Position numbers and translations under genes: made by a program
Assembly (NCBI RefSeq): GCF_009856445.1
Contig: NZ_WMFA01000002.1
Location: 806,001-870,000, forward strand
Origin: Halobacillus litoralis
GTDB taxonomy: Bacteria; Bacillota; Bacilli; Bacillales; Halobacillaceae
Length of the DNA stretch: 64,000 nucleotides
Reading direction: 5' to 3'
Part shown: one piece after another, positions 10,277 to 19,929 of the stretch
Layout: the number at the start of each line of letters is the position of its first letter
Numbering within the stretch: position 1 is the first letter of the stretch
The notes under the pieces: generated by a model
What the model was told of the DNA's origin: nothing
Database searches by the model: none
Seen by the model: only the letters and a program-made list of their open reading frames with translations

Positions 10277-11524
10277 ATGAATATTCAAGAATTGAAGCAA
10301 CGCGTAACAAAAGAAATTAAGCCTCAACATGATCACGTGGAAGAGATTGTCGAGCACAATCAGCAAAAGGTTTTGAAGGCCTTCCATAAACTGAGGGTCA
10401 GCGATTCTCACTTTAATCCGACGACGGGGTATGGATATGATGACTTTGGGCGGGACACCCTTGAAGCATTGTATGCAGAAATATTTGAAGCGGAAGATGC
10501 CCTTGTCAGACCTCAGCTCATCTCCGGAACGCATGCGATTACGACTGCCTTGTTTGGTGTCCTGCGACCTGGAGATGAACTGCTTTACATATCAGGAGAG
10601 CCCTATGACACCCTGAGAGAAGTCATTGGTTCTGGAGGAAATAAGGATACAGGTTCTTTACGTGATTTTGGTATCAGTTACCAAACGGTTCCTTTAGAAG
10701 AAAACGGGTCTTTTTCCCATGATAGAATCCGGGAAGCTATGCGTGAAAAAACGAAGGTAGTAGCCATCCAACGATCTAAAGGGTACGAGGATCGTCCATC
10801 ATTTCTCATTGAGGAATTACAGTCGATCATACAGTTCGTCCGTGAGATCAAAGAAGATGTAATTATGTTTGTTGACAATTGTTATGGTGAGTTTGTAGAA
10901 ATGAAGGAACCACTTGAAGTTGGCGCTGATCTAATTGCTGGTTCGTTAATTAAAAACCCGGGAGGTGGAATTGCCAGGGTCGGTGGTTACATTGCAGGGA
11001 GCAAATCCTTAATTGAAAAATGCAGCTACCGCTTGACTGCTCCTGGGTTAGGGAAGGAAACAGGACCGAGTTTAAATAGCCTTCAGGAGATGTATCAGGG
11101 CATCTTTCTAGCCCCACATGTCGTAGGGGAAGCTTTGAAAGGAGCTATTTTCACTTCTAAATATTTAAGTGAATATGGTTTCGACACGAATCCTGCTTAT
11201 AATAAAAAACGAACGGATTTAATTCAATCCGTCAACTTCAAAACGGCTGAACAAATGATCAGATTCTGCCAATCCATACAGCAGGCATCTCCAGTGAATT
11301 CCCATTTCAAACCCGAACCGAGCGCCATGCCGGGATACGAGGACGAAGTCATTATGGCTGCTGGGACTTTCATTCAGGGCGCAAGCCTCGAATTGACCGC
11401 TGATGGTCCCATCCGCCCCCCTTACACTGCTTTCGTCCAAGGTGGATTGACCTATGCCCATGTTAAGATCGCTGTCGTACAAGCAGTGGAACAATTAATC
11501 GAAGAGGGTATGGTCAAAGCCTGA
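10277..11524 (+). CDS. ynbB: PLP-dependent YnbB-type protein (methionine gamma-lyase/aluminium resistance family)
   Basis: The 415-residue protein belongs to the fold-type I PLP enzymes annotated as methionine gamma-lyase family or aluminium resistance protein. Recognisable segments are GYGYDDFGRDTLE, RPQLISGTHAI, DNCYGEF and the PLP-lysine region SLIKNPGGGIARVGGYIAG. In B. subtilis it is YnbB, also located between hflX and glnR. Its substrate is not established; a sulfur-amino-acid lyase role is inferred only from the fold. ATG follows GGAAGAGGA. No terminator lies between it and glnR, but glnR has its own promoter. Confidence 0.88.
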   Translation: MNIQELKQRVTKEIKPQHDHVEEIVEHNQQKVLKAFHKLRVSDSHFNPTTGYGYDDFGRDTLEALYAEIFEAEDALVRPQLISGTHAITTALFGVLRPGDELLYISGEPYDTLREVIGSGGNKDTGSLRDFGISYQTVPLEENGSFSHDRIREAMREKTKVVAIQRSKGYEDRPSFLIEELQSIIQFVREIKEDVIMFVDNCYGEFVEMKEPLEVGADLIAGSLIKNPGGGIARVGGYIAGSKSLIEKCSYRLTAPGLGKETGPSLNSLQEMYQGIFLAPHVVGEALKGAIFTSKYLSEYGFDTNPAYNKKRTDLIQSVNFKTAEQMIRFCQSIQQASPVNSHFKPEPSAMPGYEDEVIMAAGTFIQGASLELTADGPIRPPYTAFVQGGLTYAHVKIAVVQAVEQLIEEGMVKA

Positions 11525-11567
11525 AGCTACGGGGATGGTAACCCTTTCAAAAAACAGCGATAAATTG

Positions 11568-11584
11568 TGTGAACATTCCTCACA
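11568..11584. promoter_or_regulatory. GlnR/TnrA box upstream of glnR
   Basis: TGTGA-N7-TCACA fits the known Bacillus GlnR/TnrA consensus TGTNAN7TNACA perfectly. It ends 4 bases before the -35 of the glnR promoter, a position suited to repression of glnRA by GlnR when nitrogen is plentiful. Confidence 0.85.
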
Positions 11585-11588
11585 TATG

Positions 11589-11616
11589 TTGACATATCCC
11601 TTTCGTGACGTATAAT
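11589..11616 (+). promoter_or_regulatory. Sigma-A promoter of glnRA
   Basis: TTGACA (11589-11594) and TATAAT (11611-11616) with a 16-base spacer, about 35 bases before the glnR start. Confidence 0.85.
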
Positions 11617-11650
11617 TAAAGTATCATTCTTATGGGGAGGTGGCACATCG

Positions 11651-12055
11651 ATGAGTGATGAAATTCGTCGTTCAATGCCGTTATTCCCGATGGGGATTGT
11701 TCAATCCTTGACAGACCTTACTGCACGGCAGATCCGGTACTACGAACAGCACGAGCTGGTACAGCCGGCCCGTTCAGAAGGTAACCGTCGCATGTTTTCA
11801 TTCAATGACGTCGATCGTCTTCTCGAAATAAAAGACCTGATCGATCAAGGTGTGAACATGGCCGGAATCAAGAAAGTTCTGAAGCTGAATGATCAGCCAG
11901 ATAATGAGGTATATGATGAGGATCAAGTGAAGGAAGTACACAATGAACTTACCGAAAAAGAACTTCGTCGTATGCTGCAACGAGAACTATTCACAGCGGG
12001 AAGACAAGGTAAATTAGCAATCAGGCAGGGAGAAATGTCGAGGTTCTTCCATTAA
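11651..12055 (+). CDS. glnR: Nitrogen repressor GlnR (MerR family)
   Basis: The 134-residue regulator has an N-terminal winged helix-turn-helix of the MerR type (residues 10-80: [47 protein letters not shown]). Its C-terminal tail is short and polar, ending [20 protein letters not shown]. The B. subtilis GlnR tail is known to be read by feedback-inhibited glutamine synthetase, which activates DNA binding. GGGGAGGTGG precedes the ATG. It sits 24 bases before glnA, as in other Bacillaceae, and its own operator is present at 11568-11584. Confidence 0.96.
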   Translation: MSDEIRRSMPLFPMGIVQSLTDLTARQIRYYEQHELVQPARSEGNRRMFSFNDVDRLLEIKDLIDQGVNMAGIKKVLKLNDQPDNEVYDEDQVKEVHNELTEKELRRMLQRELFTAGRQGKLAIRQGEMSRFFH

Positions 12056-12079
12056 TTTTGTGTTGAGAGGAGAAATTCA

Positions 12080-13411
12080 ATGGGTTTAACAAAAGAAGAA
12101 ATCTACAAAAAAATCGATGAGGAAAACGTCAAGTTTATCCGCCTTCAGTTTACGGATATGCTTGGTACGATCAAAAACGTGGAAATCCCACTAAGCCAGT
12201 TGGATAAAGCTATTGATGGCATGATGATGTTTGACGGGTCCTCTATTGAAGGATTCGTTCGTATCGAGGAGTCTGACATGTATTTGGTTCCAGACCTGGA
12301 TACGTTCGTCGTTTTCCCTTGGACTTCAGAAAAAGGGAAGGTCGCACGATTCATCTGTGACATCTACAACCCAGACCAAACTCCTTTTGAAGGATGCCCG
12401 CGCTACAATCTGAAGCGTAACATCAAAAAAATGGAGAAACTCGGCTTTTCTGCTTTCAACATTGGTACAGAACCTGAATTTTTCCTATTTAAATTAGATG
12501 AAAAAGGCGAACCGACGATGGAGTTGAATGATAAAGGTGGCTATTTCGACTTGGCACCGACCGACCTTGGTGAAAACTGCCGTCGTGATATTGTCCTTGA
12601 GCTTGAGGAAATGGGCTTTGAAATCGAAGCCTCGCACCACGAGGTAGCTCCAGGTCAGCACGAAATTGATTTCAAATATGCAGATGCCGTCAAGCACTGT
12701 GATGATATCCAAACATTCAAACTCGTCGTAAAAACCATTGCACGTCAACATGGTTTGCATGCAACATTCATGCCTAAACCATTGTTCGGCGTAAACGGGT
12801 CGGGTATGCACGCGAACATGTCTCTTTTCAATGAAAAGGGCAATGCTTTCTTCGATGAGAAAGGGAAGGAACAATTGTCAGAAGTCGCTTACCAGTTCAC
12901 AGCAGGCATCATCAAGCATGCAACGAACTTCACAGCCGTGACAAATCCTACCGTCAACTCTTACAAGCGTCTTGTACCAGGCTATGAGGCTCCATGTTAT
13001 GTTGCATGGTCCGGTCAAAACCGTAGTCCACTTGTACGCGTACCGACATCCCGTGGATTGAGCACAAGAATCGAAGTCCGCAGTGTGGATCCTTCAGCGA
13101 ACCCATACATGGCGATGGCGGTCCTTCTTGCTGCTGGACTTGATGGTGTGGAAAATAAACTGGAAGCACCTGCTCCTGTCGATCGAAACATTTACGTGAT
13201 GGATAAAAAAGAACGGGAAGCACACGGAGTGAAAGATCTCCCAGCTACTCTATATGATGCATTGGAAGAGCTGCATCAAGATCCAATCATGGTAGAAGCT
13301 CTCGGCGAGCACCTGTTTGAACACTTCATTGAAGCGAAGGAAATCGAATGGGATATGTTCCGCACACAGGTCCATCCGTGGGAACGCGAACAATATCTAC
13401 AGACATATTAA
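12080..13411 (+). CDS. glnA: Glutamine synthetase, type I-alpha
   Basis: The 443-residue enzyme condenses glutamate, ammonium and ATP to glutamine and signals nitrogen status to GlnR and TnrA. Typical GSI-alpha motifs: [19 protein letters not shown], the catalytic [11 protein letters not shown] and [27 protein letters not shown], and NRSPLVRVP. The adenylylation-site insertion of GSI-beta enzymes is absent, in line with length and family. GAGAGG precedes the ATG. A terminator closes the operon. Confidence 0.97.
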   Translation: MGLTKEEIYKKIDEENVKFIRLQFTDMLGTIKNVEIPLSQLDKAIDGMMMFDGSSIEGFVRIEESDMYLVPDLDTFVVFPWTSEKGKVARFICDIYNPDQTPFEGCPRYNLKRNIKKMEKLGFSAFNIGTEPEFFLFKLDEKGEPTMELNDKGGYFDLAPTDLGENCRRDIVLELEEMGFEIEASHHEVAPGQHEIDFKYADAVKHCDDIQTFKLVVKTIARQHGLHATFMPKPLFGVNGSGMHANMSLFNEKGNAFFDEKGKEQLSEVAYQFTAGIIKHATNFTAVTNPTVNSYKRLVPGYEAPCYVAWSGQNRSPLVRVPTSRGLSTRIEVRSVDPSANPYMAMAVLLAAGLDGVENKLEAPAPVDRNIYVMDKKEREAHGVKDLPATLYDALEELHQDPIMVEALGEHLFEHFIEAKEIEWDMFRTQVHPWEREQYLQTY

Positions 13412-13417
13412 ATGATA

Positions 13418-13452
13418 AAACCCTTGAAGTAGTTTACTTCAAGGGTTTTTCT
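13418..13452 (+). terminator. Rho-independent terminator after glnA
   Basis: The arms AAACCCTTGAAGTA and TACTTCAAGGGTTT with a GTT loop, then T-rich sequence. Confidence 0.92.
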
Positions 13453-13531
13453 GTGTTCAAGAAGATTCACTTTACGAGCGAAAATAAGAGAAATTTTTTT
13501 CGTTGAAAGTTATGAGCTTGATATAAATAAA

Positions 13532-13571
13532 GAAAGAGGCGAGTTAAACTAAACCTCGCCTCTTTCTTTTA
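13532..13571 (-). terminator. Terminator after lexA
   Basis: The arms GAAAGAGGCGAG and CTCGCCTCTTTC enclose an 11-base loop. On the minus strand the hairpin begins just after the lexA stop and runs into TTTATTT. Confidence 0.8.
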
Positions 13572-14192
13572 GTGTACGGTCCTGTAAAGACCTACGACTT
13601 TCCCTAGGATGGATACATCCTGTAATAGAATGGGTTCCATCGTTGCGTTCTCAGGCTGCAAGCGAACATGATTTCTTTCCTTGAAGAACCGCTTCACAGT
13701 GGCTTCTTCGTCTTCTGTCATCGCAACAACGATGTCGCCGTTCTGCGCCGTCTGTTGCTGTCTGACGATAACCATATCTCCATCAAGAATTCCTGCCTCA
13801 ATCATACTTTCTCCTTGTACGATTAGAACGAACGTGTTGTCATCCGACCCTGCAAGTGTATCTGGTAGAGGGACATATTCTTCAATGTTTTCAACAGCTG
13901 TAATCGGTGACCCCGCCGTGACTTTACCGATTACTGGAGCGTAAGAAGCTTCGCTTCTCGGGATGCTGTGATCTTCTTCTAATTCGATCACTTCAATGGC
14001 ACGAGGTTTGGTCGGGTCACGTCTGATGTATCCTTTTTTCTCCAGTCTGGATAAGTGACCATGAACTGTCGAACTTGAAGCGAGACCGACGGACTGGCCA
14101 ATCTCTCTTACGGATGGTGGATACCCTTTGGATAGGACTTGTTCTTTAATAAAATCTAGTATTTCCTGCTGCCGCTTTGAAAGTTTACTCAT
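13569..14192 (-). CDS. lexA: SOS repressor LexA
   Basis: The 207-residue repressor has an N-terminal winged helix-turn-helix (residues 1-70, including [29 protein letters not shown] split over two helices) and a C-terminal self-cleaving peptidase. The Ala-Gly cleavage site is at residues 93-94 (VTAGSPI), the catalytic serine is Ser129 (GESMIEAG) and the lysine is Lys167 (ATVKRFF). RecA filaments on single-stranded DNA stimulate cleavage. A LexA box overlaps its own -35 (14255-14268), and three more boxes control the divergent segment. Confidence 0.97.
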   Translation of the reverse strand: MSKLSKRQQEILDFIKEQVLSKGYPPSVREIGQSVGLASSSTVHGHLSRLEKKGYIRRDPTKPRAIEVIELEEDHSIPRSEASYAPVIGKVTAGSPITAVENIEEYVPLPDTLAGSDDNTFVLIVQGESMIEAGILDGDMVIVRQQQTAQNGDIVVAMTEDEEATVKRFFKERNHVRLQPENATMEPILLQDVSILGKVVGLYRTVH

Positions 14193-14228
14193 AGATTAGC
14201 ACCTCGTACATAGGATTATAGTAACCAC

Positions 14229-14257
14229 ATTGTACCACTTATATTTCAAAAATACAA
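14229..14257 (-). promoter_or_regulatory. Sigma-A promoter of lexA
   Basis: On the minus strand TTGTAT (14257-14252) and TACAAT (14234-14229) are separated by 17 bases. The -35 overlaps a LexA box. Confidence 0.75.
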
Positions 14258-14268
14258 ACACGCGTTCG
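14255..14268. promoter_or_regulatory. LexA box at lexA promoter
   Basis: On the minus strand CGAAC-GCGT-GTTTG differs from the Bacillus consensus CGAAC-N4-GTTCG at one position. Its overlap with the lexA -35 implies autoregulation. Confidence 0.75.
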
Positions 14269-14278
14269 AAAAAAACCA

Positions 14279-14306
14279 TTGACAAGAACTTGTGTTCGTA
14301 TATAAT
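14279..14306 (+). promoter_or_regulatory. SOS promoter of the yneA-position gene
   Basis: TTGACA (14279-14284) and TATAAT (14301-14306), 16-base spacer. The spacer is filled by a LexA box, so repression should be tight. Confidence 0.85.
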
Positions 14307-14350
14307 GGAAGTAACAAAAGCGAACACAAGTTCTTAAGAACGTTCGTTCT
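14285..14350. promoter_or_regulatory. Three LexA boxes
   Basis: AGAAC-TTGT-GTTCG at 14285-14298 lies between -35 and -10; CGAAC-ACAA-GTTCT at 14321-14334 and AGAAC-GTTC-GTTCT at 14337-14350 lie downstream of the -10, before the ribosome site of the 31-codon gene. All fit CGAAC-N4-GTTCG with at most two end mismatches. The cluster is denser than at lexA or parE. Confidence 0.88.
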
Positions 14351-14372
14351 AAGGAAAACGGAGGGGTTATCA

Positions 14373-14468
14373 ATGTTTAACAAATTATCTAAGCTGGATT
14401 ACACCTACATTATTCTTTTTATTGTGAGTTTTATCATTCTCTATTATTCTATGGTCACAGCTGTATAA
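14373..14468 (+). CDS. 31-residue SOS-controlled membrane peptide (yneA position)
   Basis: This short gene has a strong ribosome site (GGAGGGG, 6 bases before the ATG) directly downstream of three LexA boxes. The peptide starts MFNKLSKLDYTYIILFIVSF and is a single hydrophobic helix (about residues 10-28) with a positively charged start and a tail of a few residues. In B. subtilis this place, lexA-yneA-yneB, is held by YneA, an SOS-induced inhibitor of cell division with a membrane segment and an extracellular LysM domain. Here nothing like LysM follows: the frame stops and yneB begins 27 bases later. A role in SOS division arrest is inferred only from position and regulation. It could also be the degenerate remnant of yneA. 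Confidence 0.7.
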   Translation: MFNKLSKLDYTYIILFIVSFIILYYSMVTAV

Positions 14469-14494
14469 TAGAGAAAGAGAGAGGAACATATTAA

Positions 14495-15154
<660 letters not shown>

Positions 15155-15238
15155 TATTAGGTACACGGACAAGGATCTATGGATTTCTTGTCTTTTTCAT
15201 GTTTTGCGATCCAGACTATGAGTAAAGGAGAAGGATCT

Positions 15239-15472
15239 ATGTTATCAAAAGAAAAAATTAGTCGTATAAATGAACTAGCTAATAAATCTAAGCAGGAAGA
15301 GCTTTCGAAGGAAGAAAAAGCAGAGCAGCAGAAGCTGCGCCAGGAATATTTGAAAAACGCCCGTGCATCCTTCAAAAATCAACTTAAAGGTGTGACCGTC
15401 ATTGATCCGAAAGGGAATGACGTAACTCCAGAGAAGCTTCGTCAAATGCAAAAGAACGAGAAAAAGAATTAA
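15239..15472 (+). CDS. ynzC: YnzC (DUF896) small protein
   Basis: The 77-residue protein starts [16 protein letters not shown] and continues with a helical, lysine- and glutamate-rich sequence containing [29 protein letters not shown] split over helix and tail, as in the DUF896 family (YnzC). The B. subtilis homologue is helical and non-essential; its function is unknown. A longer frame from 15179 exists but lacks a ribosome site, whereas AAAGGAGAAGG sits before the ATG at 15239. It follows yneB by 84 bases, as in B. subtilis. Confidence 0.88.
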   Translation: MLSKEKISRINELANKSKQEELSKEEKAEQQKLRQEYLKNARASFKNQLKGVTVIDPKGNDVTPEKLRQMQKNEKKN

Positions 15473-15655
15473 TCTTGATCATTCGTCCGTATTCGATCTA
15501 TTTTCGAATGCGGGTTTTTCTTGTTTAATTCCTTGGATAAGGGGGAAATTAGGTCTGAGGCTGTGCGAAATTTTGCACAAAGCTTGTTTCGAAACGATTT
15601 TCATTATAGGATAATATATGGTACATATACCTGAAAAGAAAGGGGAATGTTGAAC

Positions 15656-17659
15656 ATGGCAAACAGCCTTGAACAAACATCAATCAATACGATTAGAACT
15701 TTAACAATCGATGCAGTAGAAAAAGCAAACTCCGGCCACCCGGGGATGCCAATGGGTGCAGCGCCGATGGCGTATACGCTATGGACTCAGTTCATGGATC
15801 ACAATCCAAAAAACTCGAACTGGTTCGACCGTGACCGTTTCGTCCTATCAGCTGGACACGGTTCTATGCTTCTTTACAGCTTGCTCCACCTATCTGGTTA
15901 TAATGTGACGATGGACGACCTTAAGTCGTTCCGTCAATGGGATTCCAAAACCCCTGGTCACCCAGAGTTTGGTCACACAGACGGTGTAGAAGCAACTACA
16001 GGTCCCCTTGGACAAGGTATTGCAATGGCGACCGGAATGGCGATGGCTGAAGCTCATCTTTCTGCGAAATATAACCGTGAAGGTTACAACGTCGTTGACC
16101 ATTACACTTATACAATTTGCGGTGATGGTGATTTGATGGAGGGAGTATCACAAGAATCTGCTTCTCTTGCCGGTCACCTTGGCCTTGGTAAATTGATTGT
16201 TCTTTATGATTCCAATGATATTTCTCTTGATGGAGATCTTGACCGTTCCTTCAGCGAAAGTGTCGAAAAACGATATGAAGCTTATGGATGGCAAGTTATC
16301 CGTGTAGAGGAGGGCACGAATACAGAAGAAGTTGCGAAAGCCTTAGAGAAAGCTAAAGCAAACACTGATCAGCCTACAATGATTGAAGTGAAAACGGTCA
16401 TTGGGTATGGATCTCCTAACAAGTCTGGTAAGTCTGCTTCTCATGGTGCTCCTTTAGGTGATGAGGAAGTTACAGCAGCGAAGCAGTTCTATGAGTGGGA
16501 ACATGAGCCGTTCCACGTACCTGAAGAAGTTTATCAGGACTTCAAAGAAAAAGTTCAGCAAAATGGTCAGGATAAAGAAGAATCCTGGAACAATCTATTG
16601 GCTCAGTACAAAGAGGCGCATCCTGAACTTGCTGAAGAGTTTGAGCGTGCGATTCGTGGTGAACTTCCTGAAGGTTGGGATCAAAGCCTTCCAACATACC
16701 AGGTAGGGGAAGACAGCCCGGCCACACGCGCAGCATCTGGTGATGCGATTAATGCTCTTTCTCAAGCGATCCCTAACTTCTTTGGTGGTAGTGCCGACCT
16801 GGCAGGTTCAAACAAAACGGCCGTCAAAGACGAAGAGGACTTCTCACGTAACAACTACGCAGGTCGAAACATCTGGTTCGGTGTTCGTGAATTTGCCATG
16901 GCGGCTGCCTTAAACGGAATGGGACTTCATGGTGGTCTTAAAGTATATGCGGGTACATTCTTCGTCTTTAGTGACTATCTGCGTCCTGCTGTCCGTCTAT
17001 CCGCTCTGCAGAACCTGCCGGTGAACTATGTTTTCACTCATGATTCTGTTGCTGTTGGTGAAGATGGTCCGACCCACGAACCTGTTGAACAATTGGCTTC
17101 ACTTCGTGCAATGCCAAACCTTTCTGTACTCCGTCCTGCGGATGGGAACGAAACCAATGCGGCATGGCGACTTGCTTTAGAGTCTGAATCGACTCCAACA
17201 GCACTTGTCCTTACACGTCAAGGTTTACCGACTCTAAAAGGTACAGAGGAACATGCCTATGAAGGAATGAAGAAAGGGGCATACATCCTTAGCGATTCTG
17301 ATAAAGAAGAGCCGGATGCGATCCTACTTGCTTCAGGTTCTGAGGTGCAGCTGATTGTTGAAGCTCAAGCTGAATTGAAAAAGAATGGCTATGACGTCCG
17401 CGTTGTCAGTGTACCTTCATTCGATCGCTTCGAAGCTCAGCCTAAGGAATACAAGGAACAGGTATTGCCTTCTTCTGTCCGCAAACGTCTGGCAGTTGAA
17501 ATGGGCGCTTCATTCGGTTGGGACCGTTATGTAGGTCTTGATGGTTCCGTCATCGGAATTGACAAGTTCGGTGCTTCTGCGCCAGGAAATACTGTAATTG
17601 AGAACTATGGTTTTACAGTAGAAAACGTAGTCAAGCATGCGGAAAACTTAATGAAATAA
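15656..17659 (+). CDS. tkt: Transketolase
   Basis: The 667-residue thiamine-diphosphate enzyme moves two-carbon units between pentose phosphate sugars. Order: ThDP pyrophosphate domain ([34 protein letters not shown] with the GDG-x-Mg motif), pyrimidine-binding domain ([11 protein letters not shown], the catalytic region with [21 protein letters not shown]), and the C-terminal domain. ATG at 15656 fits the AAAGGGG ribosome site; the ATG at 15647 is too close to it. In B. subtilis sirA follows tkt, but there is no such gene here. Confidence 0.97.
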   Translation: MANSLEQTSINTIRTLTIDAVEKANSGHPGMPMGAAPMAYTLWTQFMDHNPKNSNWFDRDRFVLSAGHGSMLLYSLLHLSGYNVTMDDLKSFRQWDSKTPGHPEFGHTDGVEATTGPLGQGIAMATGMAMAEAHLSAKYNREGYNVVDHYTYTICGDGDLMEGVSQESASLAGHLGLGKLIVLYDSNDISLDGDLDRSFSESVEKRYEAYGWQVIRVEEGTNTEEVAKALEKAKANTDQPTMIEVKTVIGYGSPNKSGKSASHGAPLGDEEVTAAKQFYEWEHEPFHVPEEVYQDFKEKVQQNGQDKEESWNNLLAQYKEAHPELAEEFERAIRGELPEGWDQSLPTYQVGEDSPATRAASGDAINALSQAIPNFFGGSADLAGSNKTAVKDEEDFSRNNYAGRNIWFGVREFAMAAALNGMGLHGGLKVYAGTFFVFSDYLRPAVRLSALQNLPVNYVFTHDSVAVGEDGPTHEPVEQLASLRAMPNLSVLRPADGNETNAAWRLALESESTPTALVLTRQGLPTLKGTEEHAYEGMKKGAYILSDSDKEEPDAILLASGSEVQLIVEAQAELKKNGYDVRVVSVPSFDRFEAQPKEYKEQVLPSSVRKRLAVEMGASFGWDRYVGLDGSVIGIDKFGASAPGNTVIENYGFTVENVVKHAENLMK

Positions 17660-17664
17660 ACAAG

Positions 17665-17700
17665 AAAGAAGCTGCCTGTTTCTGAGGCAGCTTCTTTTTT
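17665..17700 (+). terminator. Rho-independent terminator after tkt
   Basis: The arms AAGAAGCTGCCT and AGGCAGCTTCTT around a 7-base loop, then T run. Confidence 0.92.
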
Positions 17701-17964
17701 GGCTGAATAGTGAGATCGTAGGGATAACCATTTTCGGTTTCCCAGCTCTATATGATATAATATTCATAAGAATGATTGTTGTCTCTGTTACGGTCATCTG
17801 TCATTGCGGATAATCCTTCATTTCAGGGTGTTTTTGCTTATTTAAAGTGACGGTTGATCCTATAGTAGCGTTTGGTCTCTAGTCTTATAGAAACGACTAT
17901 TGTATTCTAAAGAACGTTTTACTATACTGTTATGGGAGACAACACGAAGGAGGAAGACGAAGTC
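17701..17964. other. Intergenic gap where sirA lies in B. subtilis
   Basis: About 260 bases between the tkt terminator and yneF. I see no open frame with a ribosome site on either strand and no motif I recognise. B. subtilis carries sirA (yneE) here. Confidence 0.6.
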
Positions 17965-18189
17965 ATGACATTGGGGATCGTTTGGGTTATCATCATTGCT
18001 TTATTGACTCTTGTCGGTGGTGCAGCTCTAGGCTTCTTCATCGCAAGAAAGTACATGATGAACTATTTGAAAAAAAACCCGCCAATTAACGAACAAATGT
18101 TGCGCACATTGATGATGCAGATGGGCCAAAAGCCTTCACAGAAGAAAATCAATCAGATGATGCGTTCAATGAACAATCAAATGAAATAA
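17965..18189 (+). CDS. yneF: YneF small membrane protein (UPF0154)
   Basis: The 74-residue protein has one N-terminal membrane helix (residues 5-28, [20 protein letters not shown]) followed by a cytoplasmic basic segment with [21 protein letters not shown] and a C-terminal [16 protein letters not shown], the UPF0154 signature. Function is unknown. ATG at 17965 is chosen for AAGGAGGAA nine bases upstream; the frame extends upstream to 17932 without support. A terminator follows. Confidence 0.9.
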   Translation: MTLGIVWVIIIALLTLVGGAALGFFIARKYMMNYLKKNPPINEQMLRTLMMQMGQKPSQKKINQMMRSMNNQMK

Positions 18190-18194
18190 TGACA

Positions 18195-18231
18195 CAAAGC
18201 CTTCTTTCGTAAACGAAAGAAGGCTTTCTCT
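18195..18231 (+). terminator. Rho-independent terminator after yneF
   Basis: The arms AAAGCCTTCTTTCGT and ACGAAAGAAGGCTTT with a two-base centre, then CTCT. Confidence 0.8.
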
Positions 18232-18328
18232 ATGCGGACTTCCTGAGATGTTCACAAGATAAACATCGTGTTAGTCCTGAAGCTCTGATACAATAAGAGG
18301 CGACTATGAATGAAGGTGTGATGATTGA

Positions 18329-19030
18329 ATGGATGTGAATCTCTTCCTTGCTTTCGGAGCAGGTTTTTTATCGTTTATATCCCCGTGCGTATTTCCTTTA
18401 TATCCTGCATTCCTTTCCTACATTACCGGGATGAGTGTGCATGAATTAAAAGAAGACAATGGGATGCTGAAAAGAGCAAGTCTGATCCATACGGTTTTGT
18501 TCTTACTAGGATTTACAACGATCTTCTTACTCTTAGGGTTTTCAGGATCGTTGTTTGCACAGTTTTTCATACAATATGAATCCGTGATCCGTCGTTTAGG
18601 ATCCATTCTGATTATTTTCTTCGGATTTGTCATTATTGGGGTGTTCAACTTCGATTTTTTAATGAAAGACCGGAAAATCACTTTCAAGAATAGGCCCTCT
18701 GGATACATAGGCACGTTTCTTATTGGTCTTACATTCTCACTCGGCTGGACACCTTGTACAGGTCCAATCCTTGCTTCTGTCCTTTCGTTGGCCGCGGATT
18801 CTCCGGAACTTTTCTTAGTTATGATGCTGTCTTATTCTCTTGGTTTTTCCATTCCTTTTCTAGCCCTGTCCTTCTTCATTGGGAAATTGAATTGGATTAA
18901 AACTCATAGTACGGGAATTGTTAAGATAGGTGGGTATATCATGATCCTCGTCGGGATTGCTCTTTATTTCGACTGGATGACTATGCTGACCTCGTATCTA
19001 GCCGGAGTCTTTGATTTCCAAGGGTTCTAA
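18329..19030 (+). CDS. ccdA: CcdA thiol-disulfide reductant membrane transporter
   Basis: The 233-residue protein has six membrane helices and belongs to the DsbD-gamma/CcdA family, which carries reducing equivalents across the membrane for cytochrome c maturation and spore cortex formation. The redox cysteines are in SPCVFPLYP (helix 1) and GWTPCTGP (helix 4). The likely extracytoplasmic partner is the thioredoxin-like YneN encoded at 24133, or a ResA elsewhere. GAAGGTG precedes the ATG by ten bases. In B. subtilis yneI follows directly; here an mrpB-like gene intervenes. Confidence 0.94.
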   Translation: MDVNLFLAFGAGFLSFISPCVFPLYPAFLSYITGMSVHELKEDNGMLKRASLIHTVLFLLGFTTIFLLLGFSGSLFAQFFIQYESVIRRLGSILIIFFGFVIIGVFNFDFLMKDRKITFKNRPSGYIGTFLIGLTFSLGWTPCTGPILASVLSLAADSPELFLVMMLSYSLGFSIPFLALSFFIGKLNWIKTHSTGIVKIGGYIMILVGIALYFDWMTMLTSYLAGVFDFQGF

Positions 19031-19094
19031 GCCGTGGATTTTAATGAGTATTTATATTAAGATGATACTAGAGAAAAAATAAAGGAGCTTTTTT

Positions 19095-19523
19095 ATGACC
19101 CAGACCAACGATATTATATTAAGAACTACGACCACACTAATCGCCTTTATCCTGCTAGGGTTTTCCGTTTATTTATTTTTTGCTGGACATAATGCTCCAG
19201 GTGGAGGGTTTATTGGTGGTTTAATGACAGCTGCGGCCATTATCCTCATGTACATGGCCTATGGAAGTAAAGCGATGGAAAAAATCCTTCCGATTAATTT
19301 CCGTTTTCTGATTCCGGTTGGATTGATGGTAGCGGCAGCAACCGGGATTGGTGGAATGGTGTTTGACGCACCTTTCCTGACTCAAACGTTTGCTTACTTT
19401 CAACTACCGATCCTTGGCAAAACAGAACTTGCCACGGCGCTTCTGTTCGACCTCGGTGTTTATCTAGCTGTTGTTGGCGTAACCATGACGATCATTTTGA
19501 CCATTGCTTATGACAGGGATTAA
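19095..19523 (+). CDS. Orphan MrpB/MnhB-like Na+/H+ antiporter subunit
   Basis: The 142-residue protein has four membrane helices and clear MnhB-family motifs: FFAGHNAPGGGFIGGL, APFLTQTFAYFQLPILGKTE and LFDLGVYLAVVGVTMTII. It reads as intact MrpB, one of seven subunits of the Mrp Na+/H+ antiporter that supports salt and alkali tolerance. No other mrp gene is nearby. It lies between ccdA and yneI, 65 bases after ccdA and with its own AAAGGAG. It may be a relocated or second copy of the subunit; whether it joins an Mrp complex is not known. Confidence 0.88.
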   Translation: MTQTNDIILRTTTTLIAFILLGFSVYLFFAGHNAPGGGFIGGLMTAAAIILMYMAYGSKAMEKILPINFRFLIPVGLMVAAATGIGGMVFDAPFLTQTFAYFQLPILGKTELATALLFDLGVYLAVVGVTMTIILTIAYDRD

Positions 19524-19537
19524 AAGGGCAGCATGTA

Positions 19538-19897
19538 ATGGCTAGGGTATTAATTGTCGATGATGCCAAGTTCATGCGGGTAACTTTAAAAAACATCCTG
19601 GAAAAAGGACAACATGAAGTTGTAGGGGAAGCCGATAATGGAAAAGAAGCGGTTGAGAAATATGGTTCGCTTCGACCAGACCTGGTTACGCTGGATATTA
19701 CAATGCCGGAAATGAACGGCATTGATGCTCTTAAAGAGATCCAACAGGTTTCTAATGAAGCAAAAGTCATCATGTGTTCAGCGATGGGGCAGCAGAAAAT
19801 GGTCTTAAAGGCTATTGAATGTGGAGCAAAAGACTTCATCGTTAAACCCTTTGATGAAGCTCGGGTCCTGGATGCCATTGATCTTGTGTTGAACTGA
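19538..19897 (+). CDS. yneI: YneI (CcdB), CheY-like response regulator
   Basis: The 119-residue protein is a stand-alone receiver domain. The acidic pocket is D8, D9 and phospho-acceptor D53 (LVTLDITMP); Lys103 (VKPFD) and the Ser/Thr position (CSA) complete the site. No output domain is attached. In B. subtilis it lies between ccdA and yneJ; the partner kinase is unknown and it is not needed for cytochrome c synthesis. Here it starts 14 bases after the mrpB-like gene with no terminator between, so they are probably one transcript. Confidence 0.92.
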   Translation: MARVLIVDDAKFMRVTLKNILEKGQHEVVGEADNGKEAVEKYGSLRPDLVTLDITMPEMNGIDALKEIQQVSNEAKVIMCSAMGQQKMVLKAIECGAKDFIVKPFDEARVLDAIDLVLN

Positions 19898-19929
19898 TAT
19901 TAAGGACAGAGTAGAAAGAGTGAATCGTT

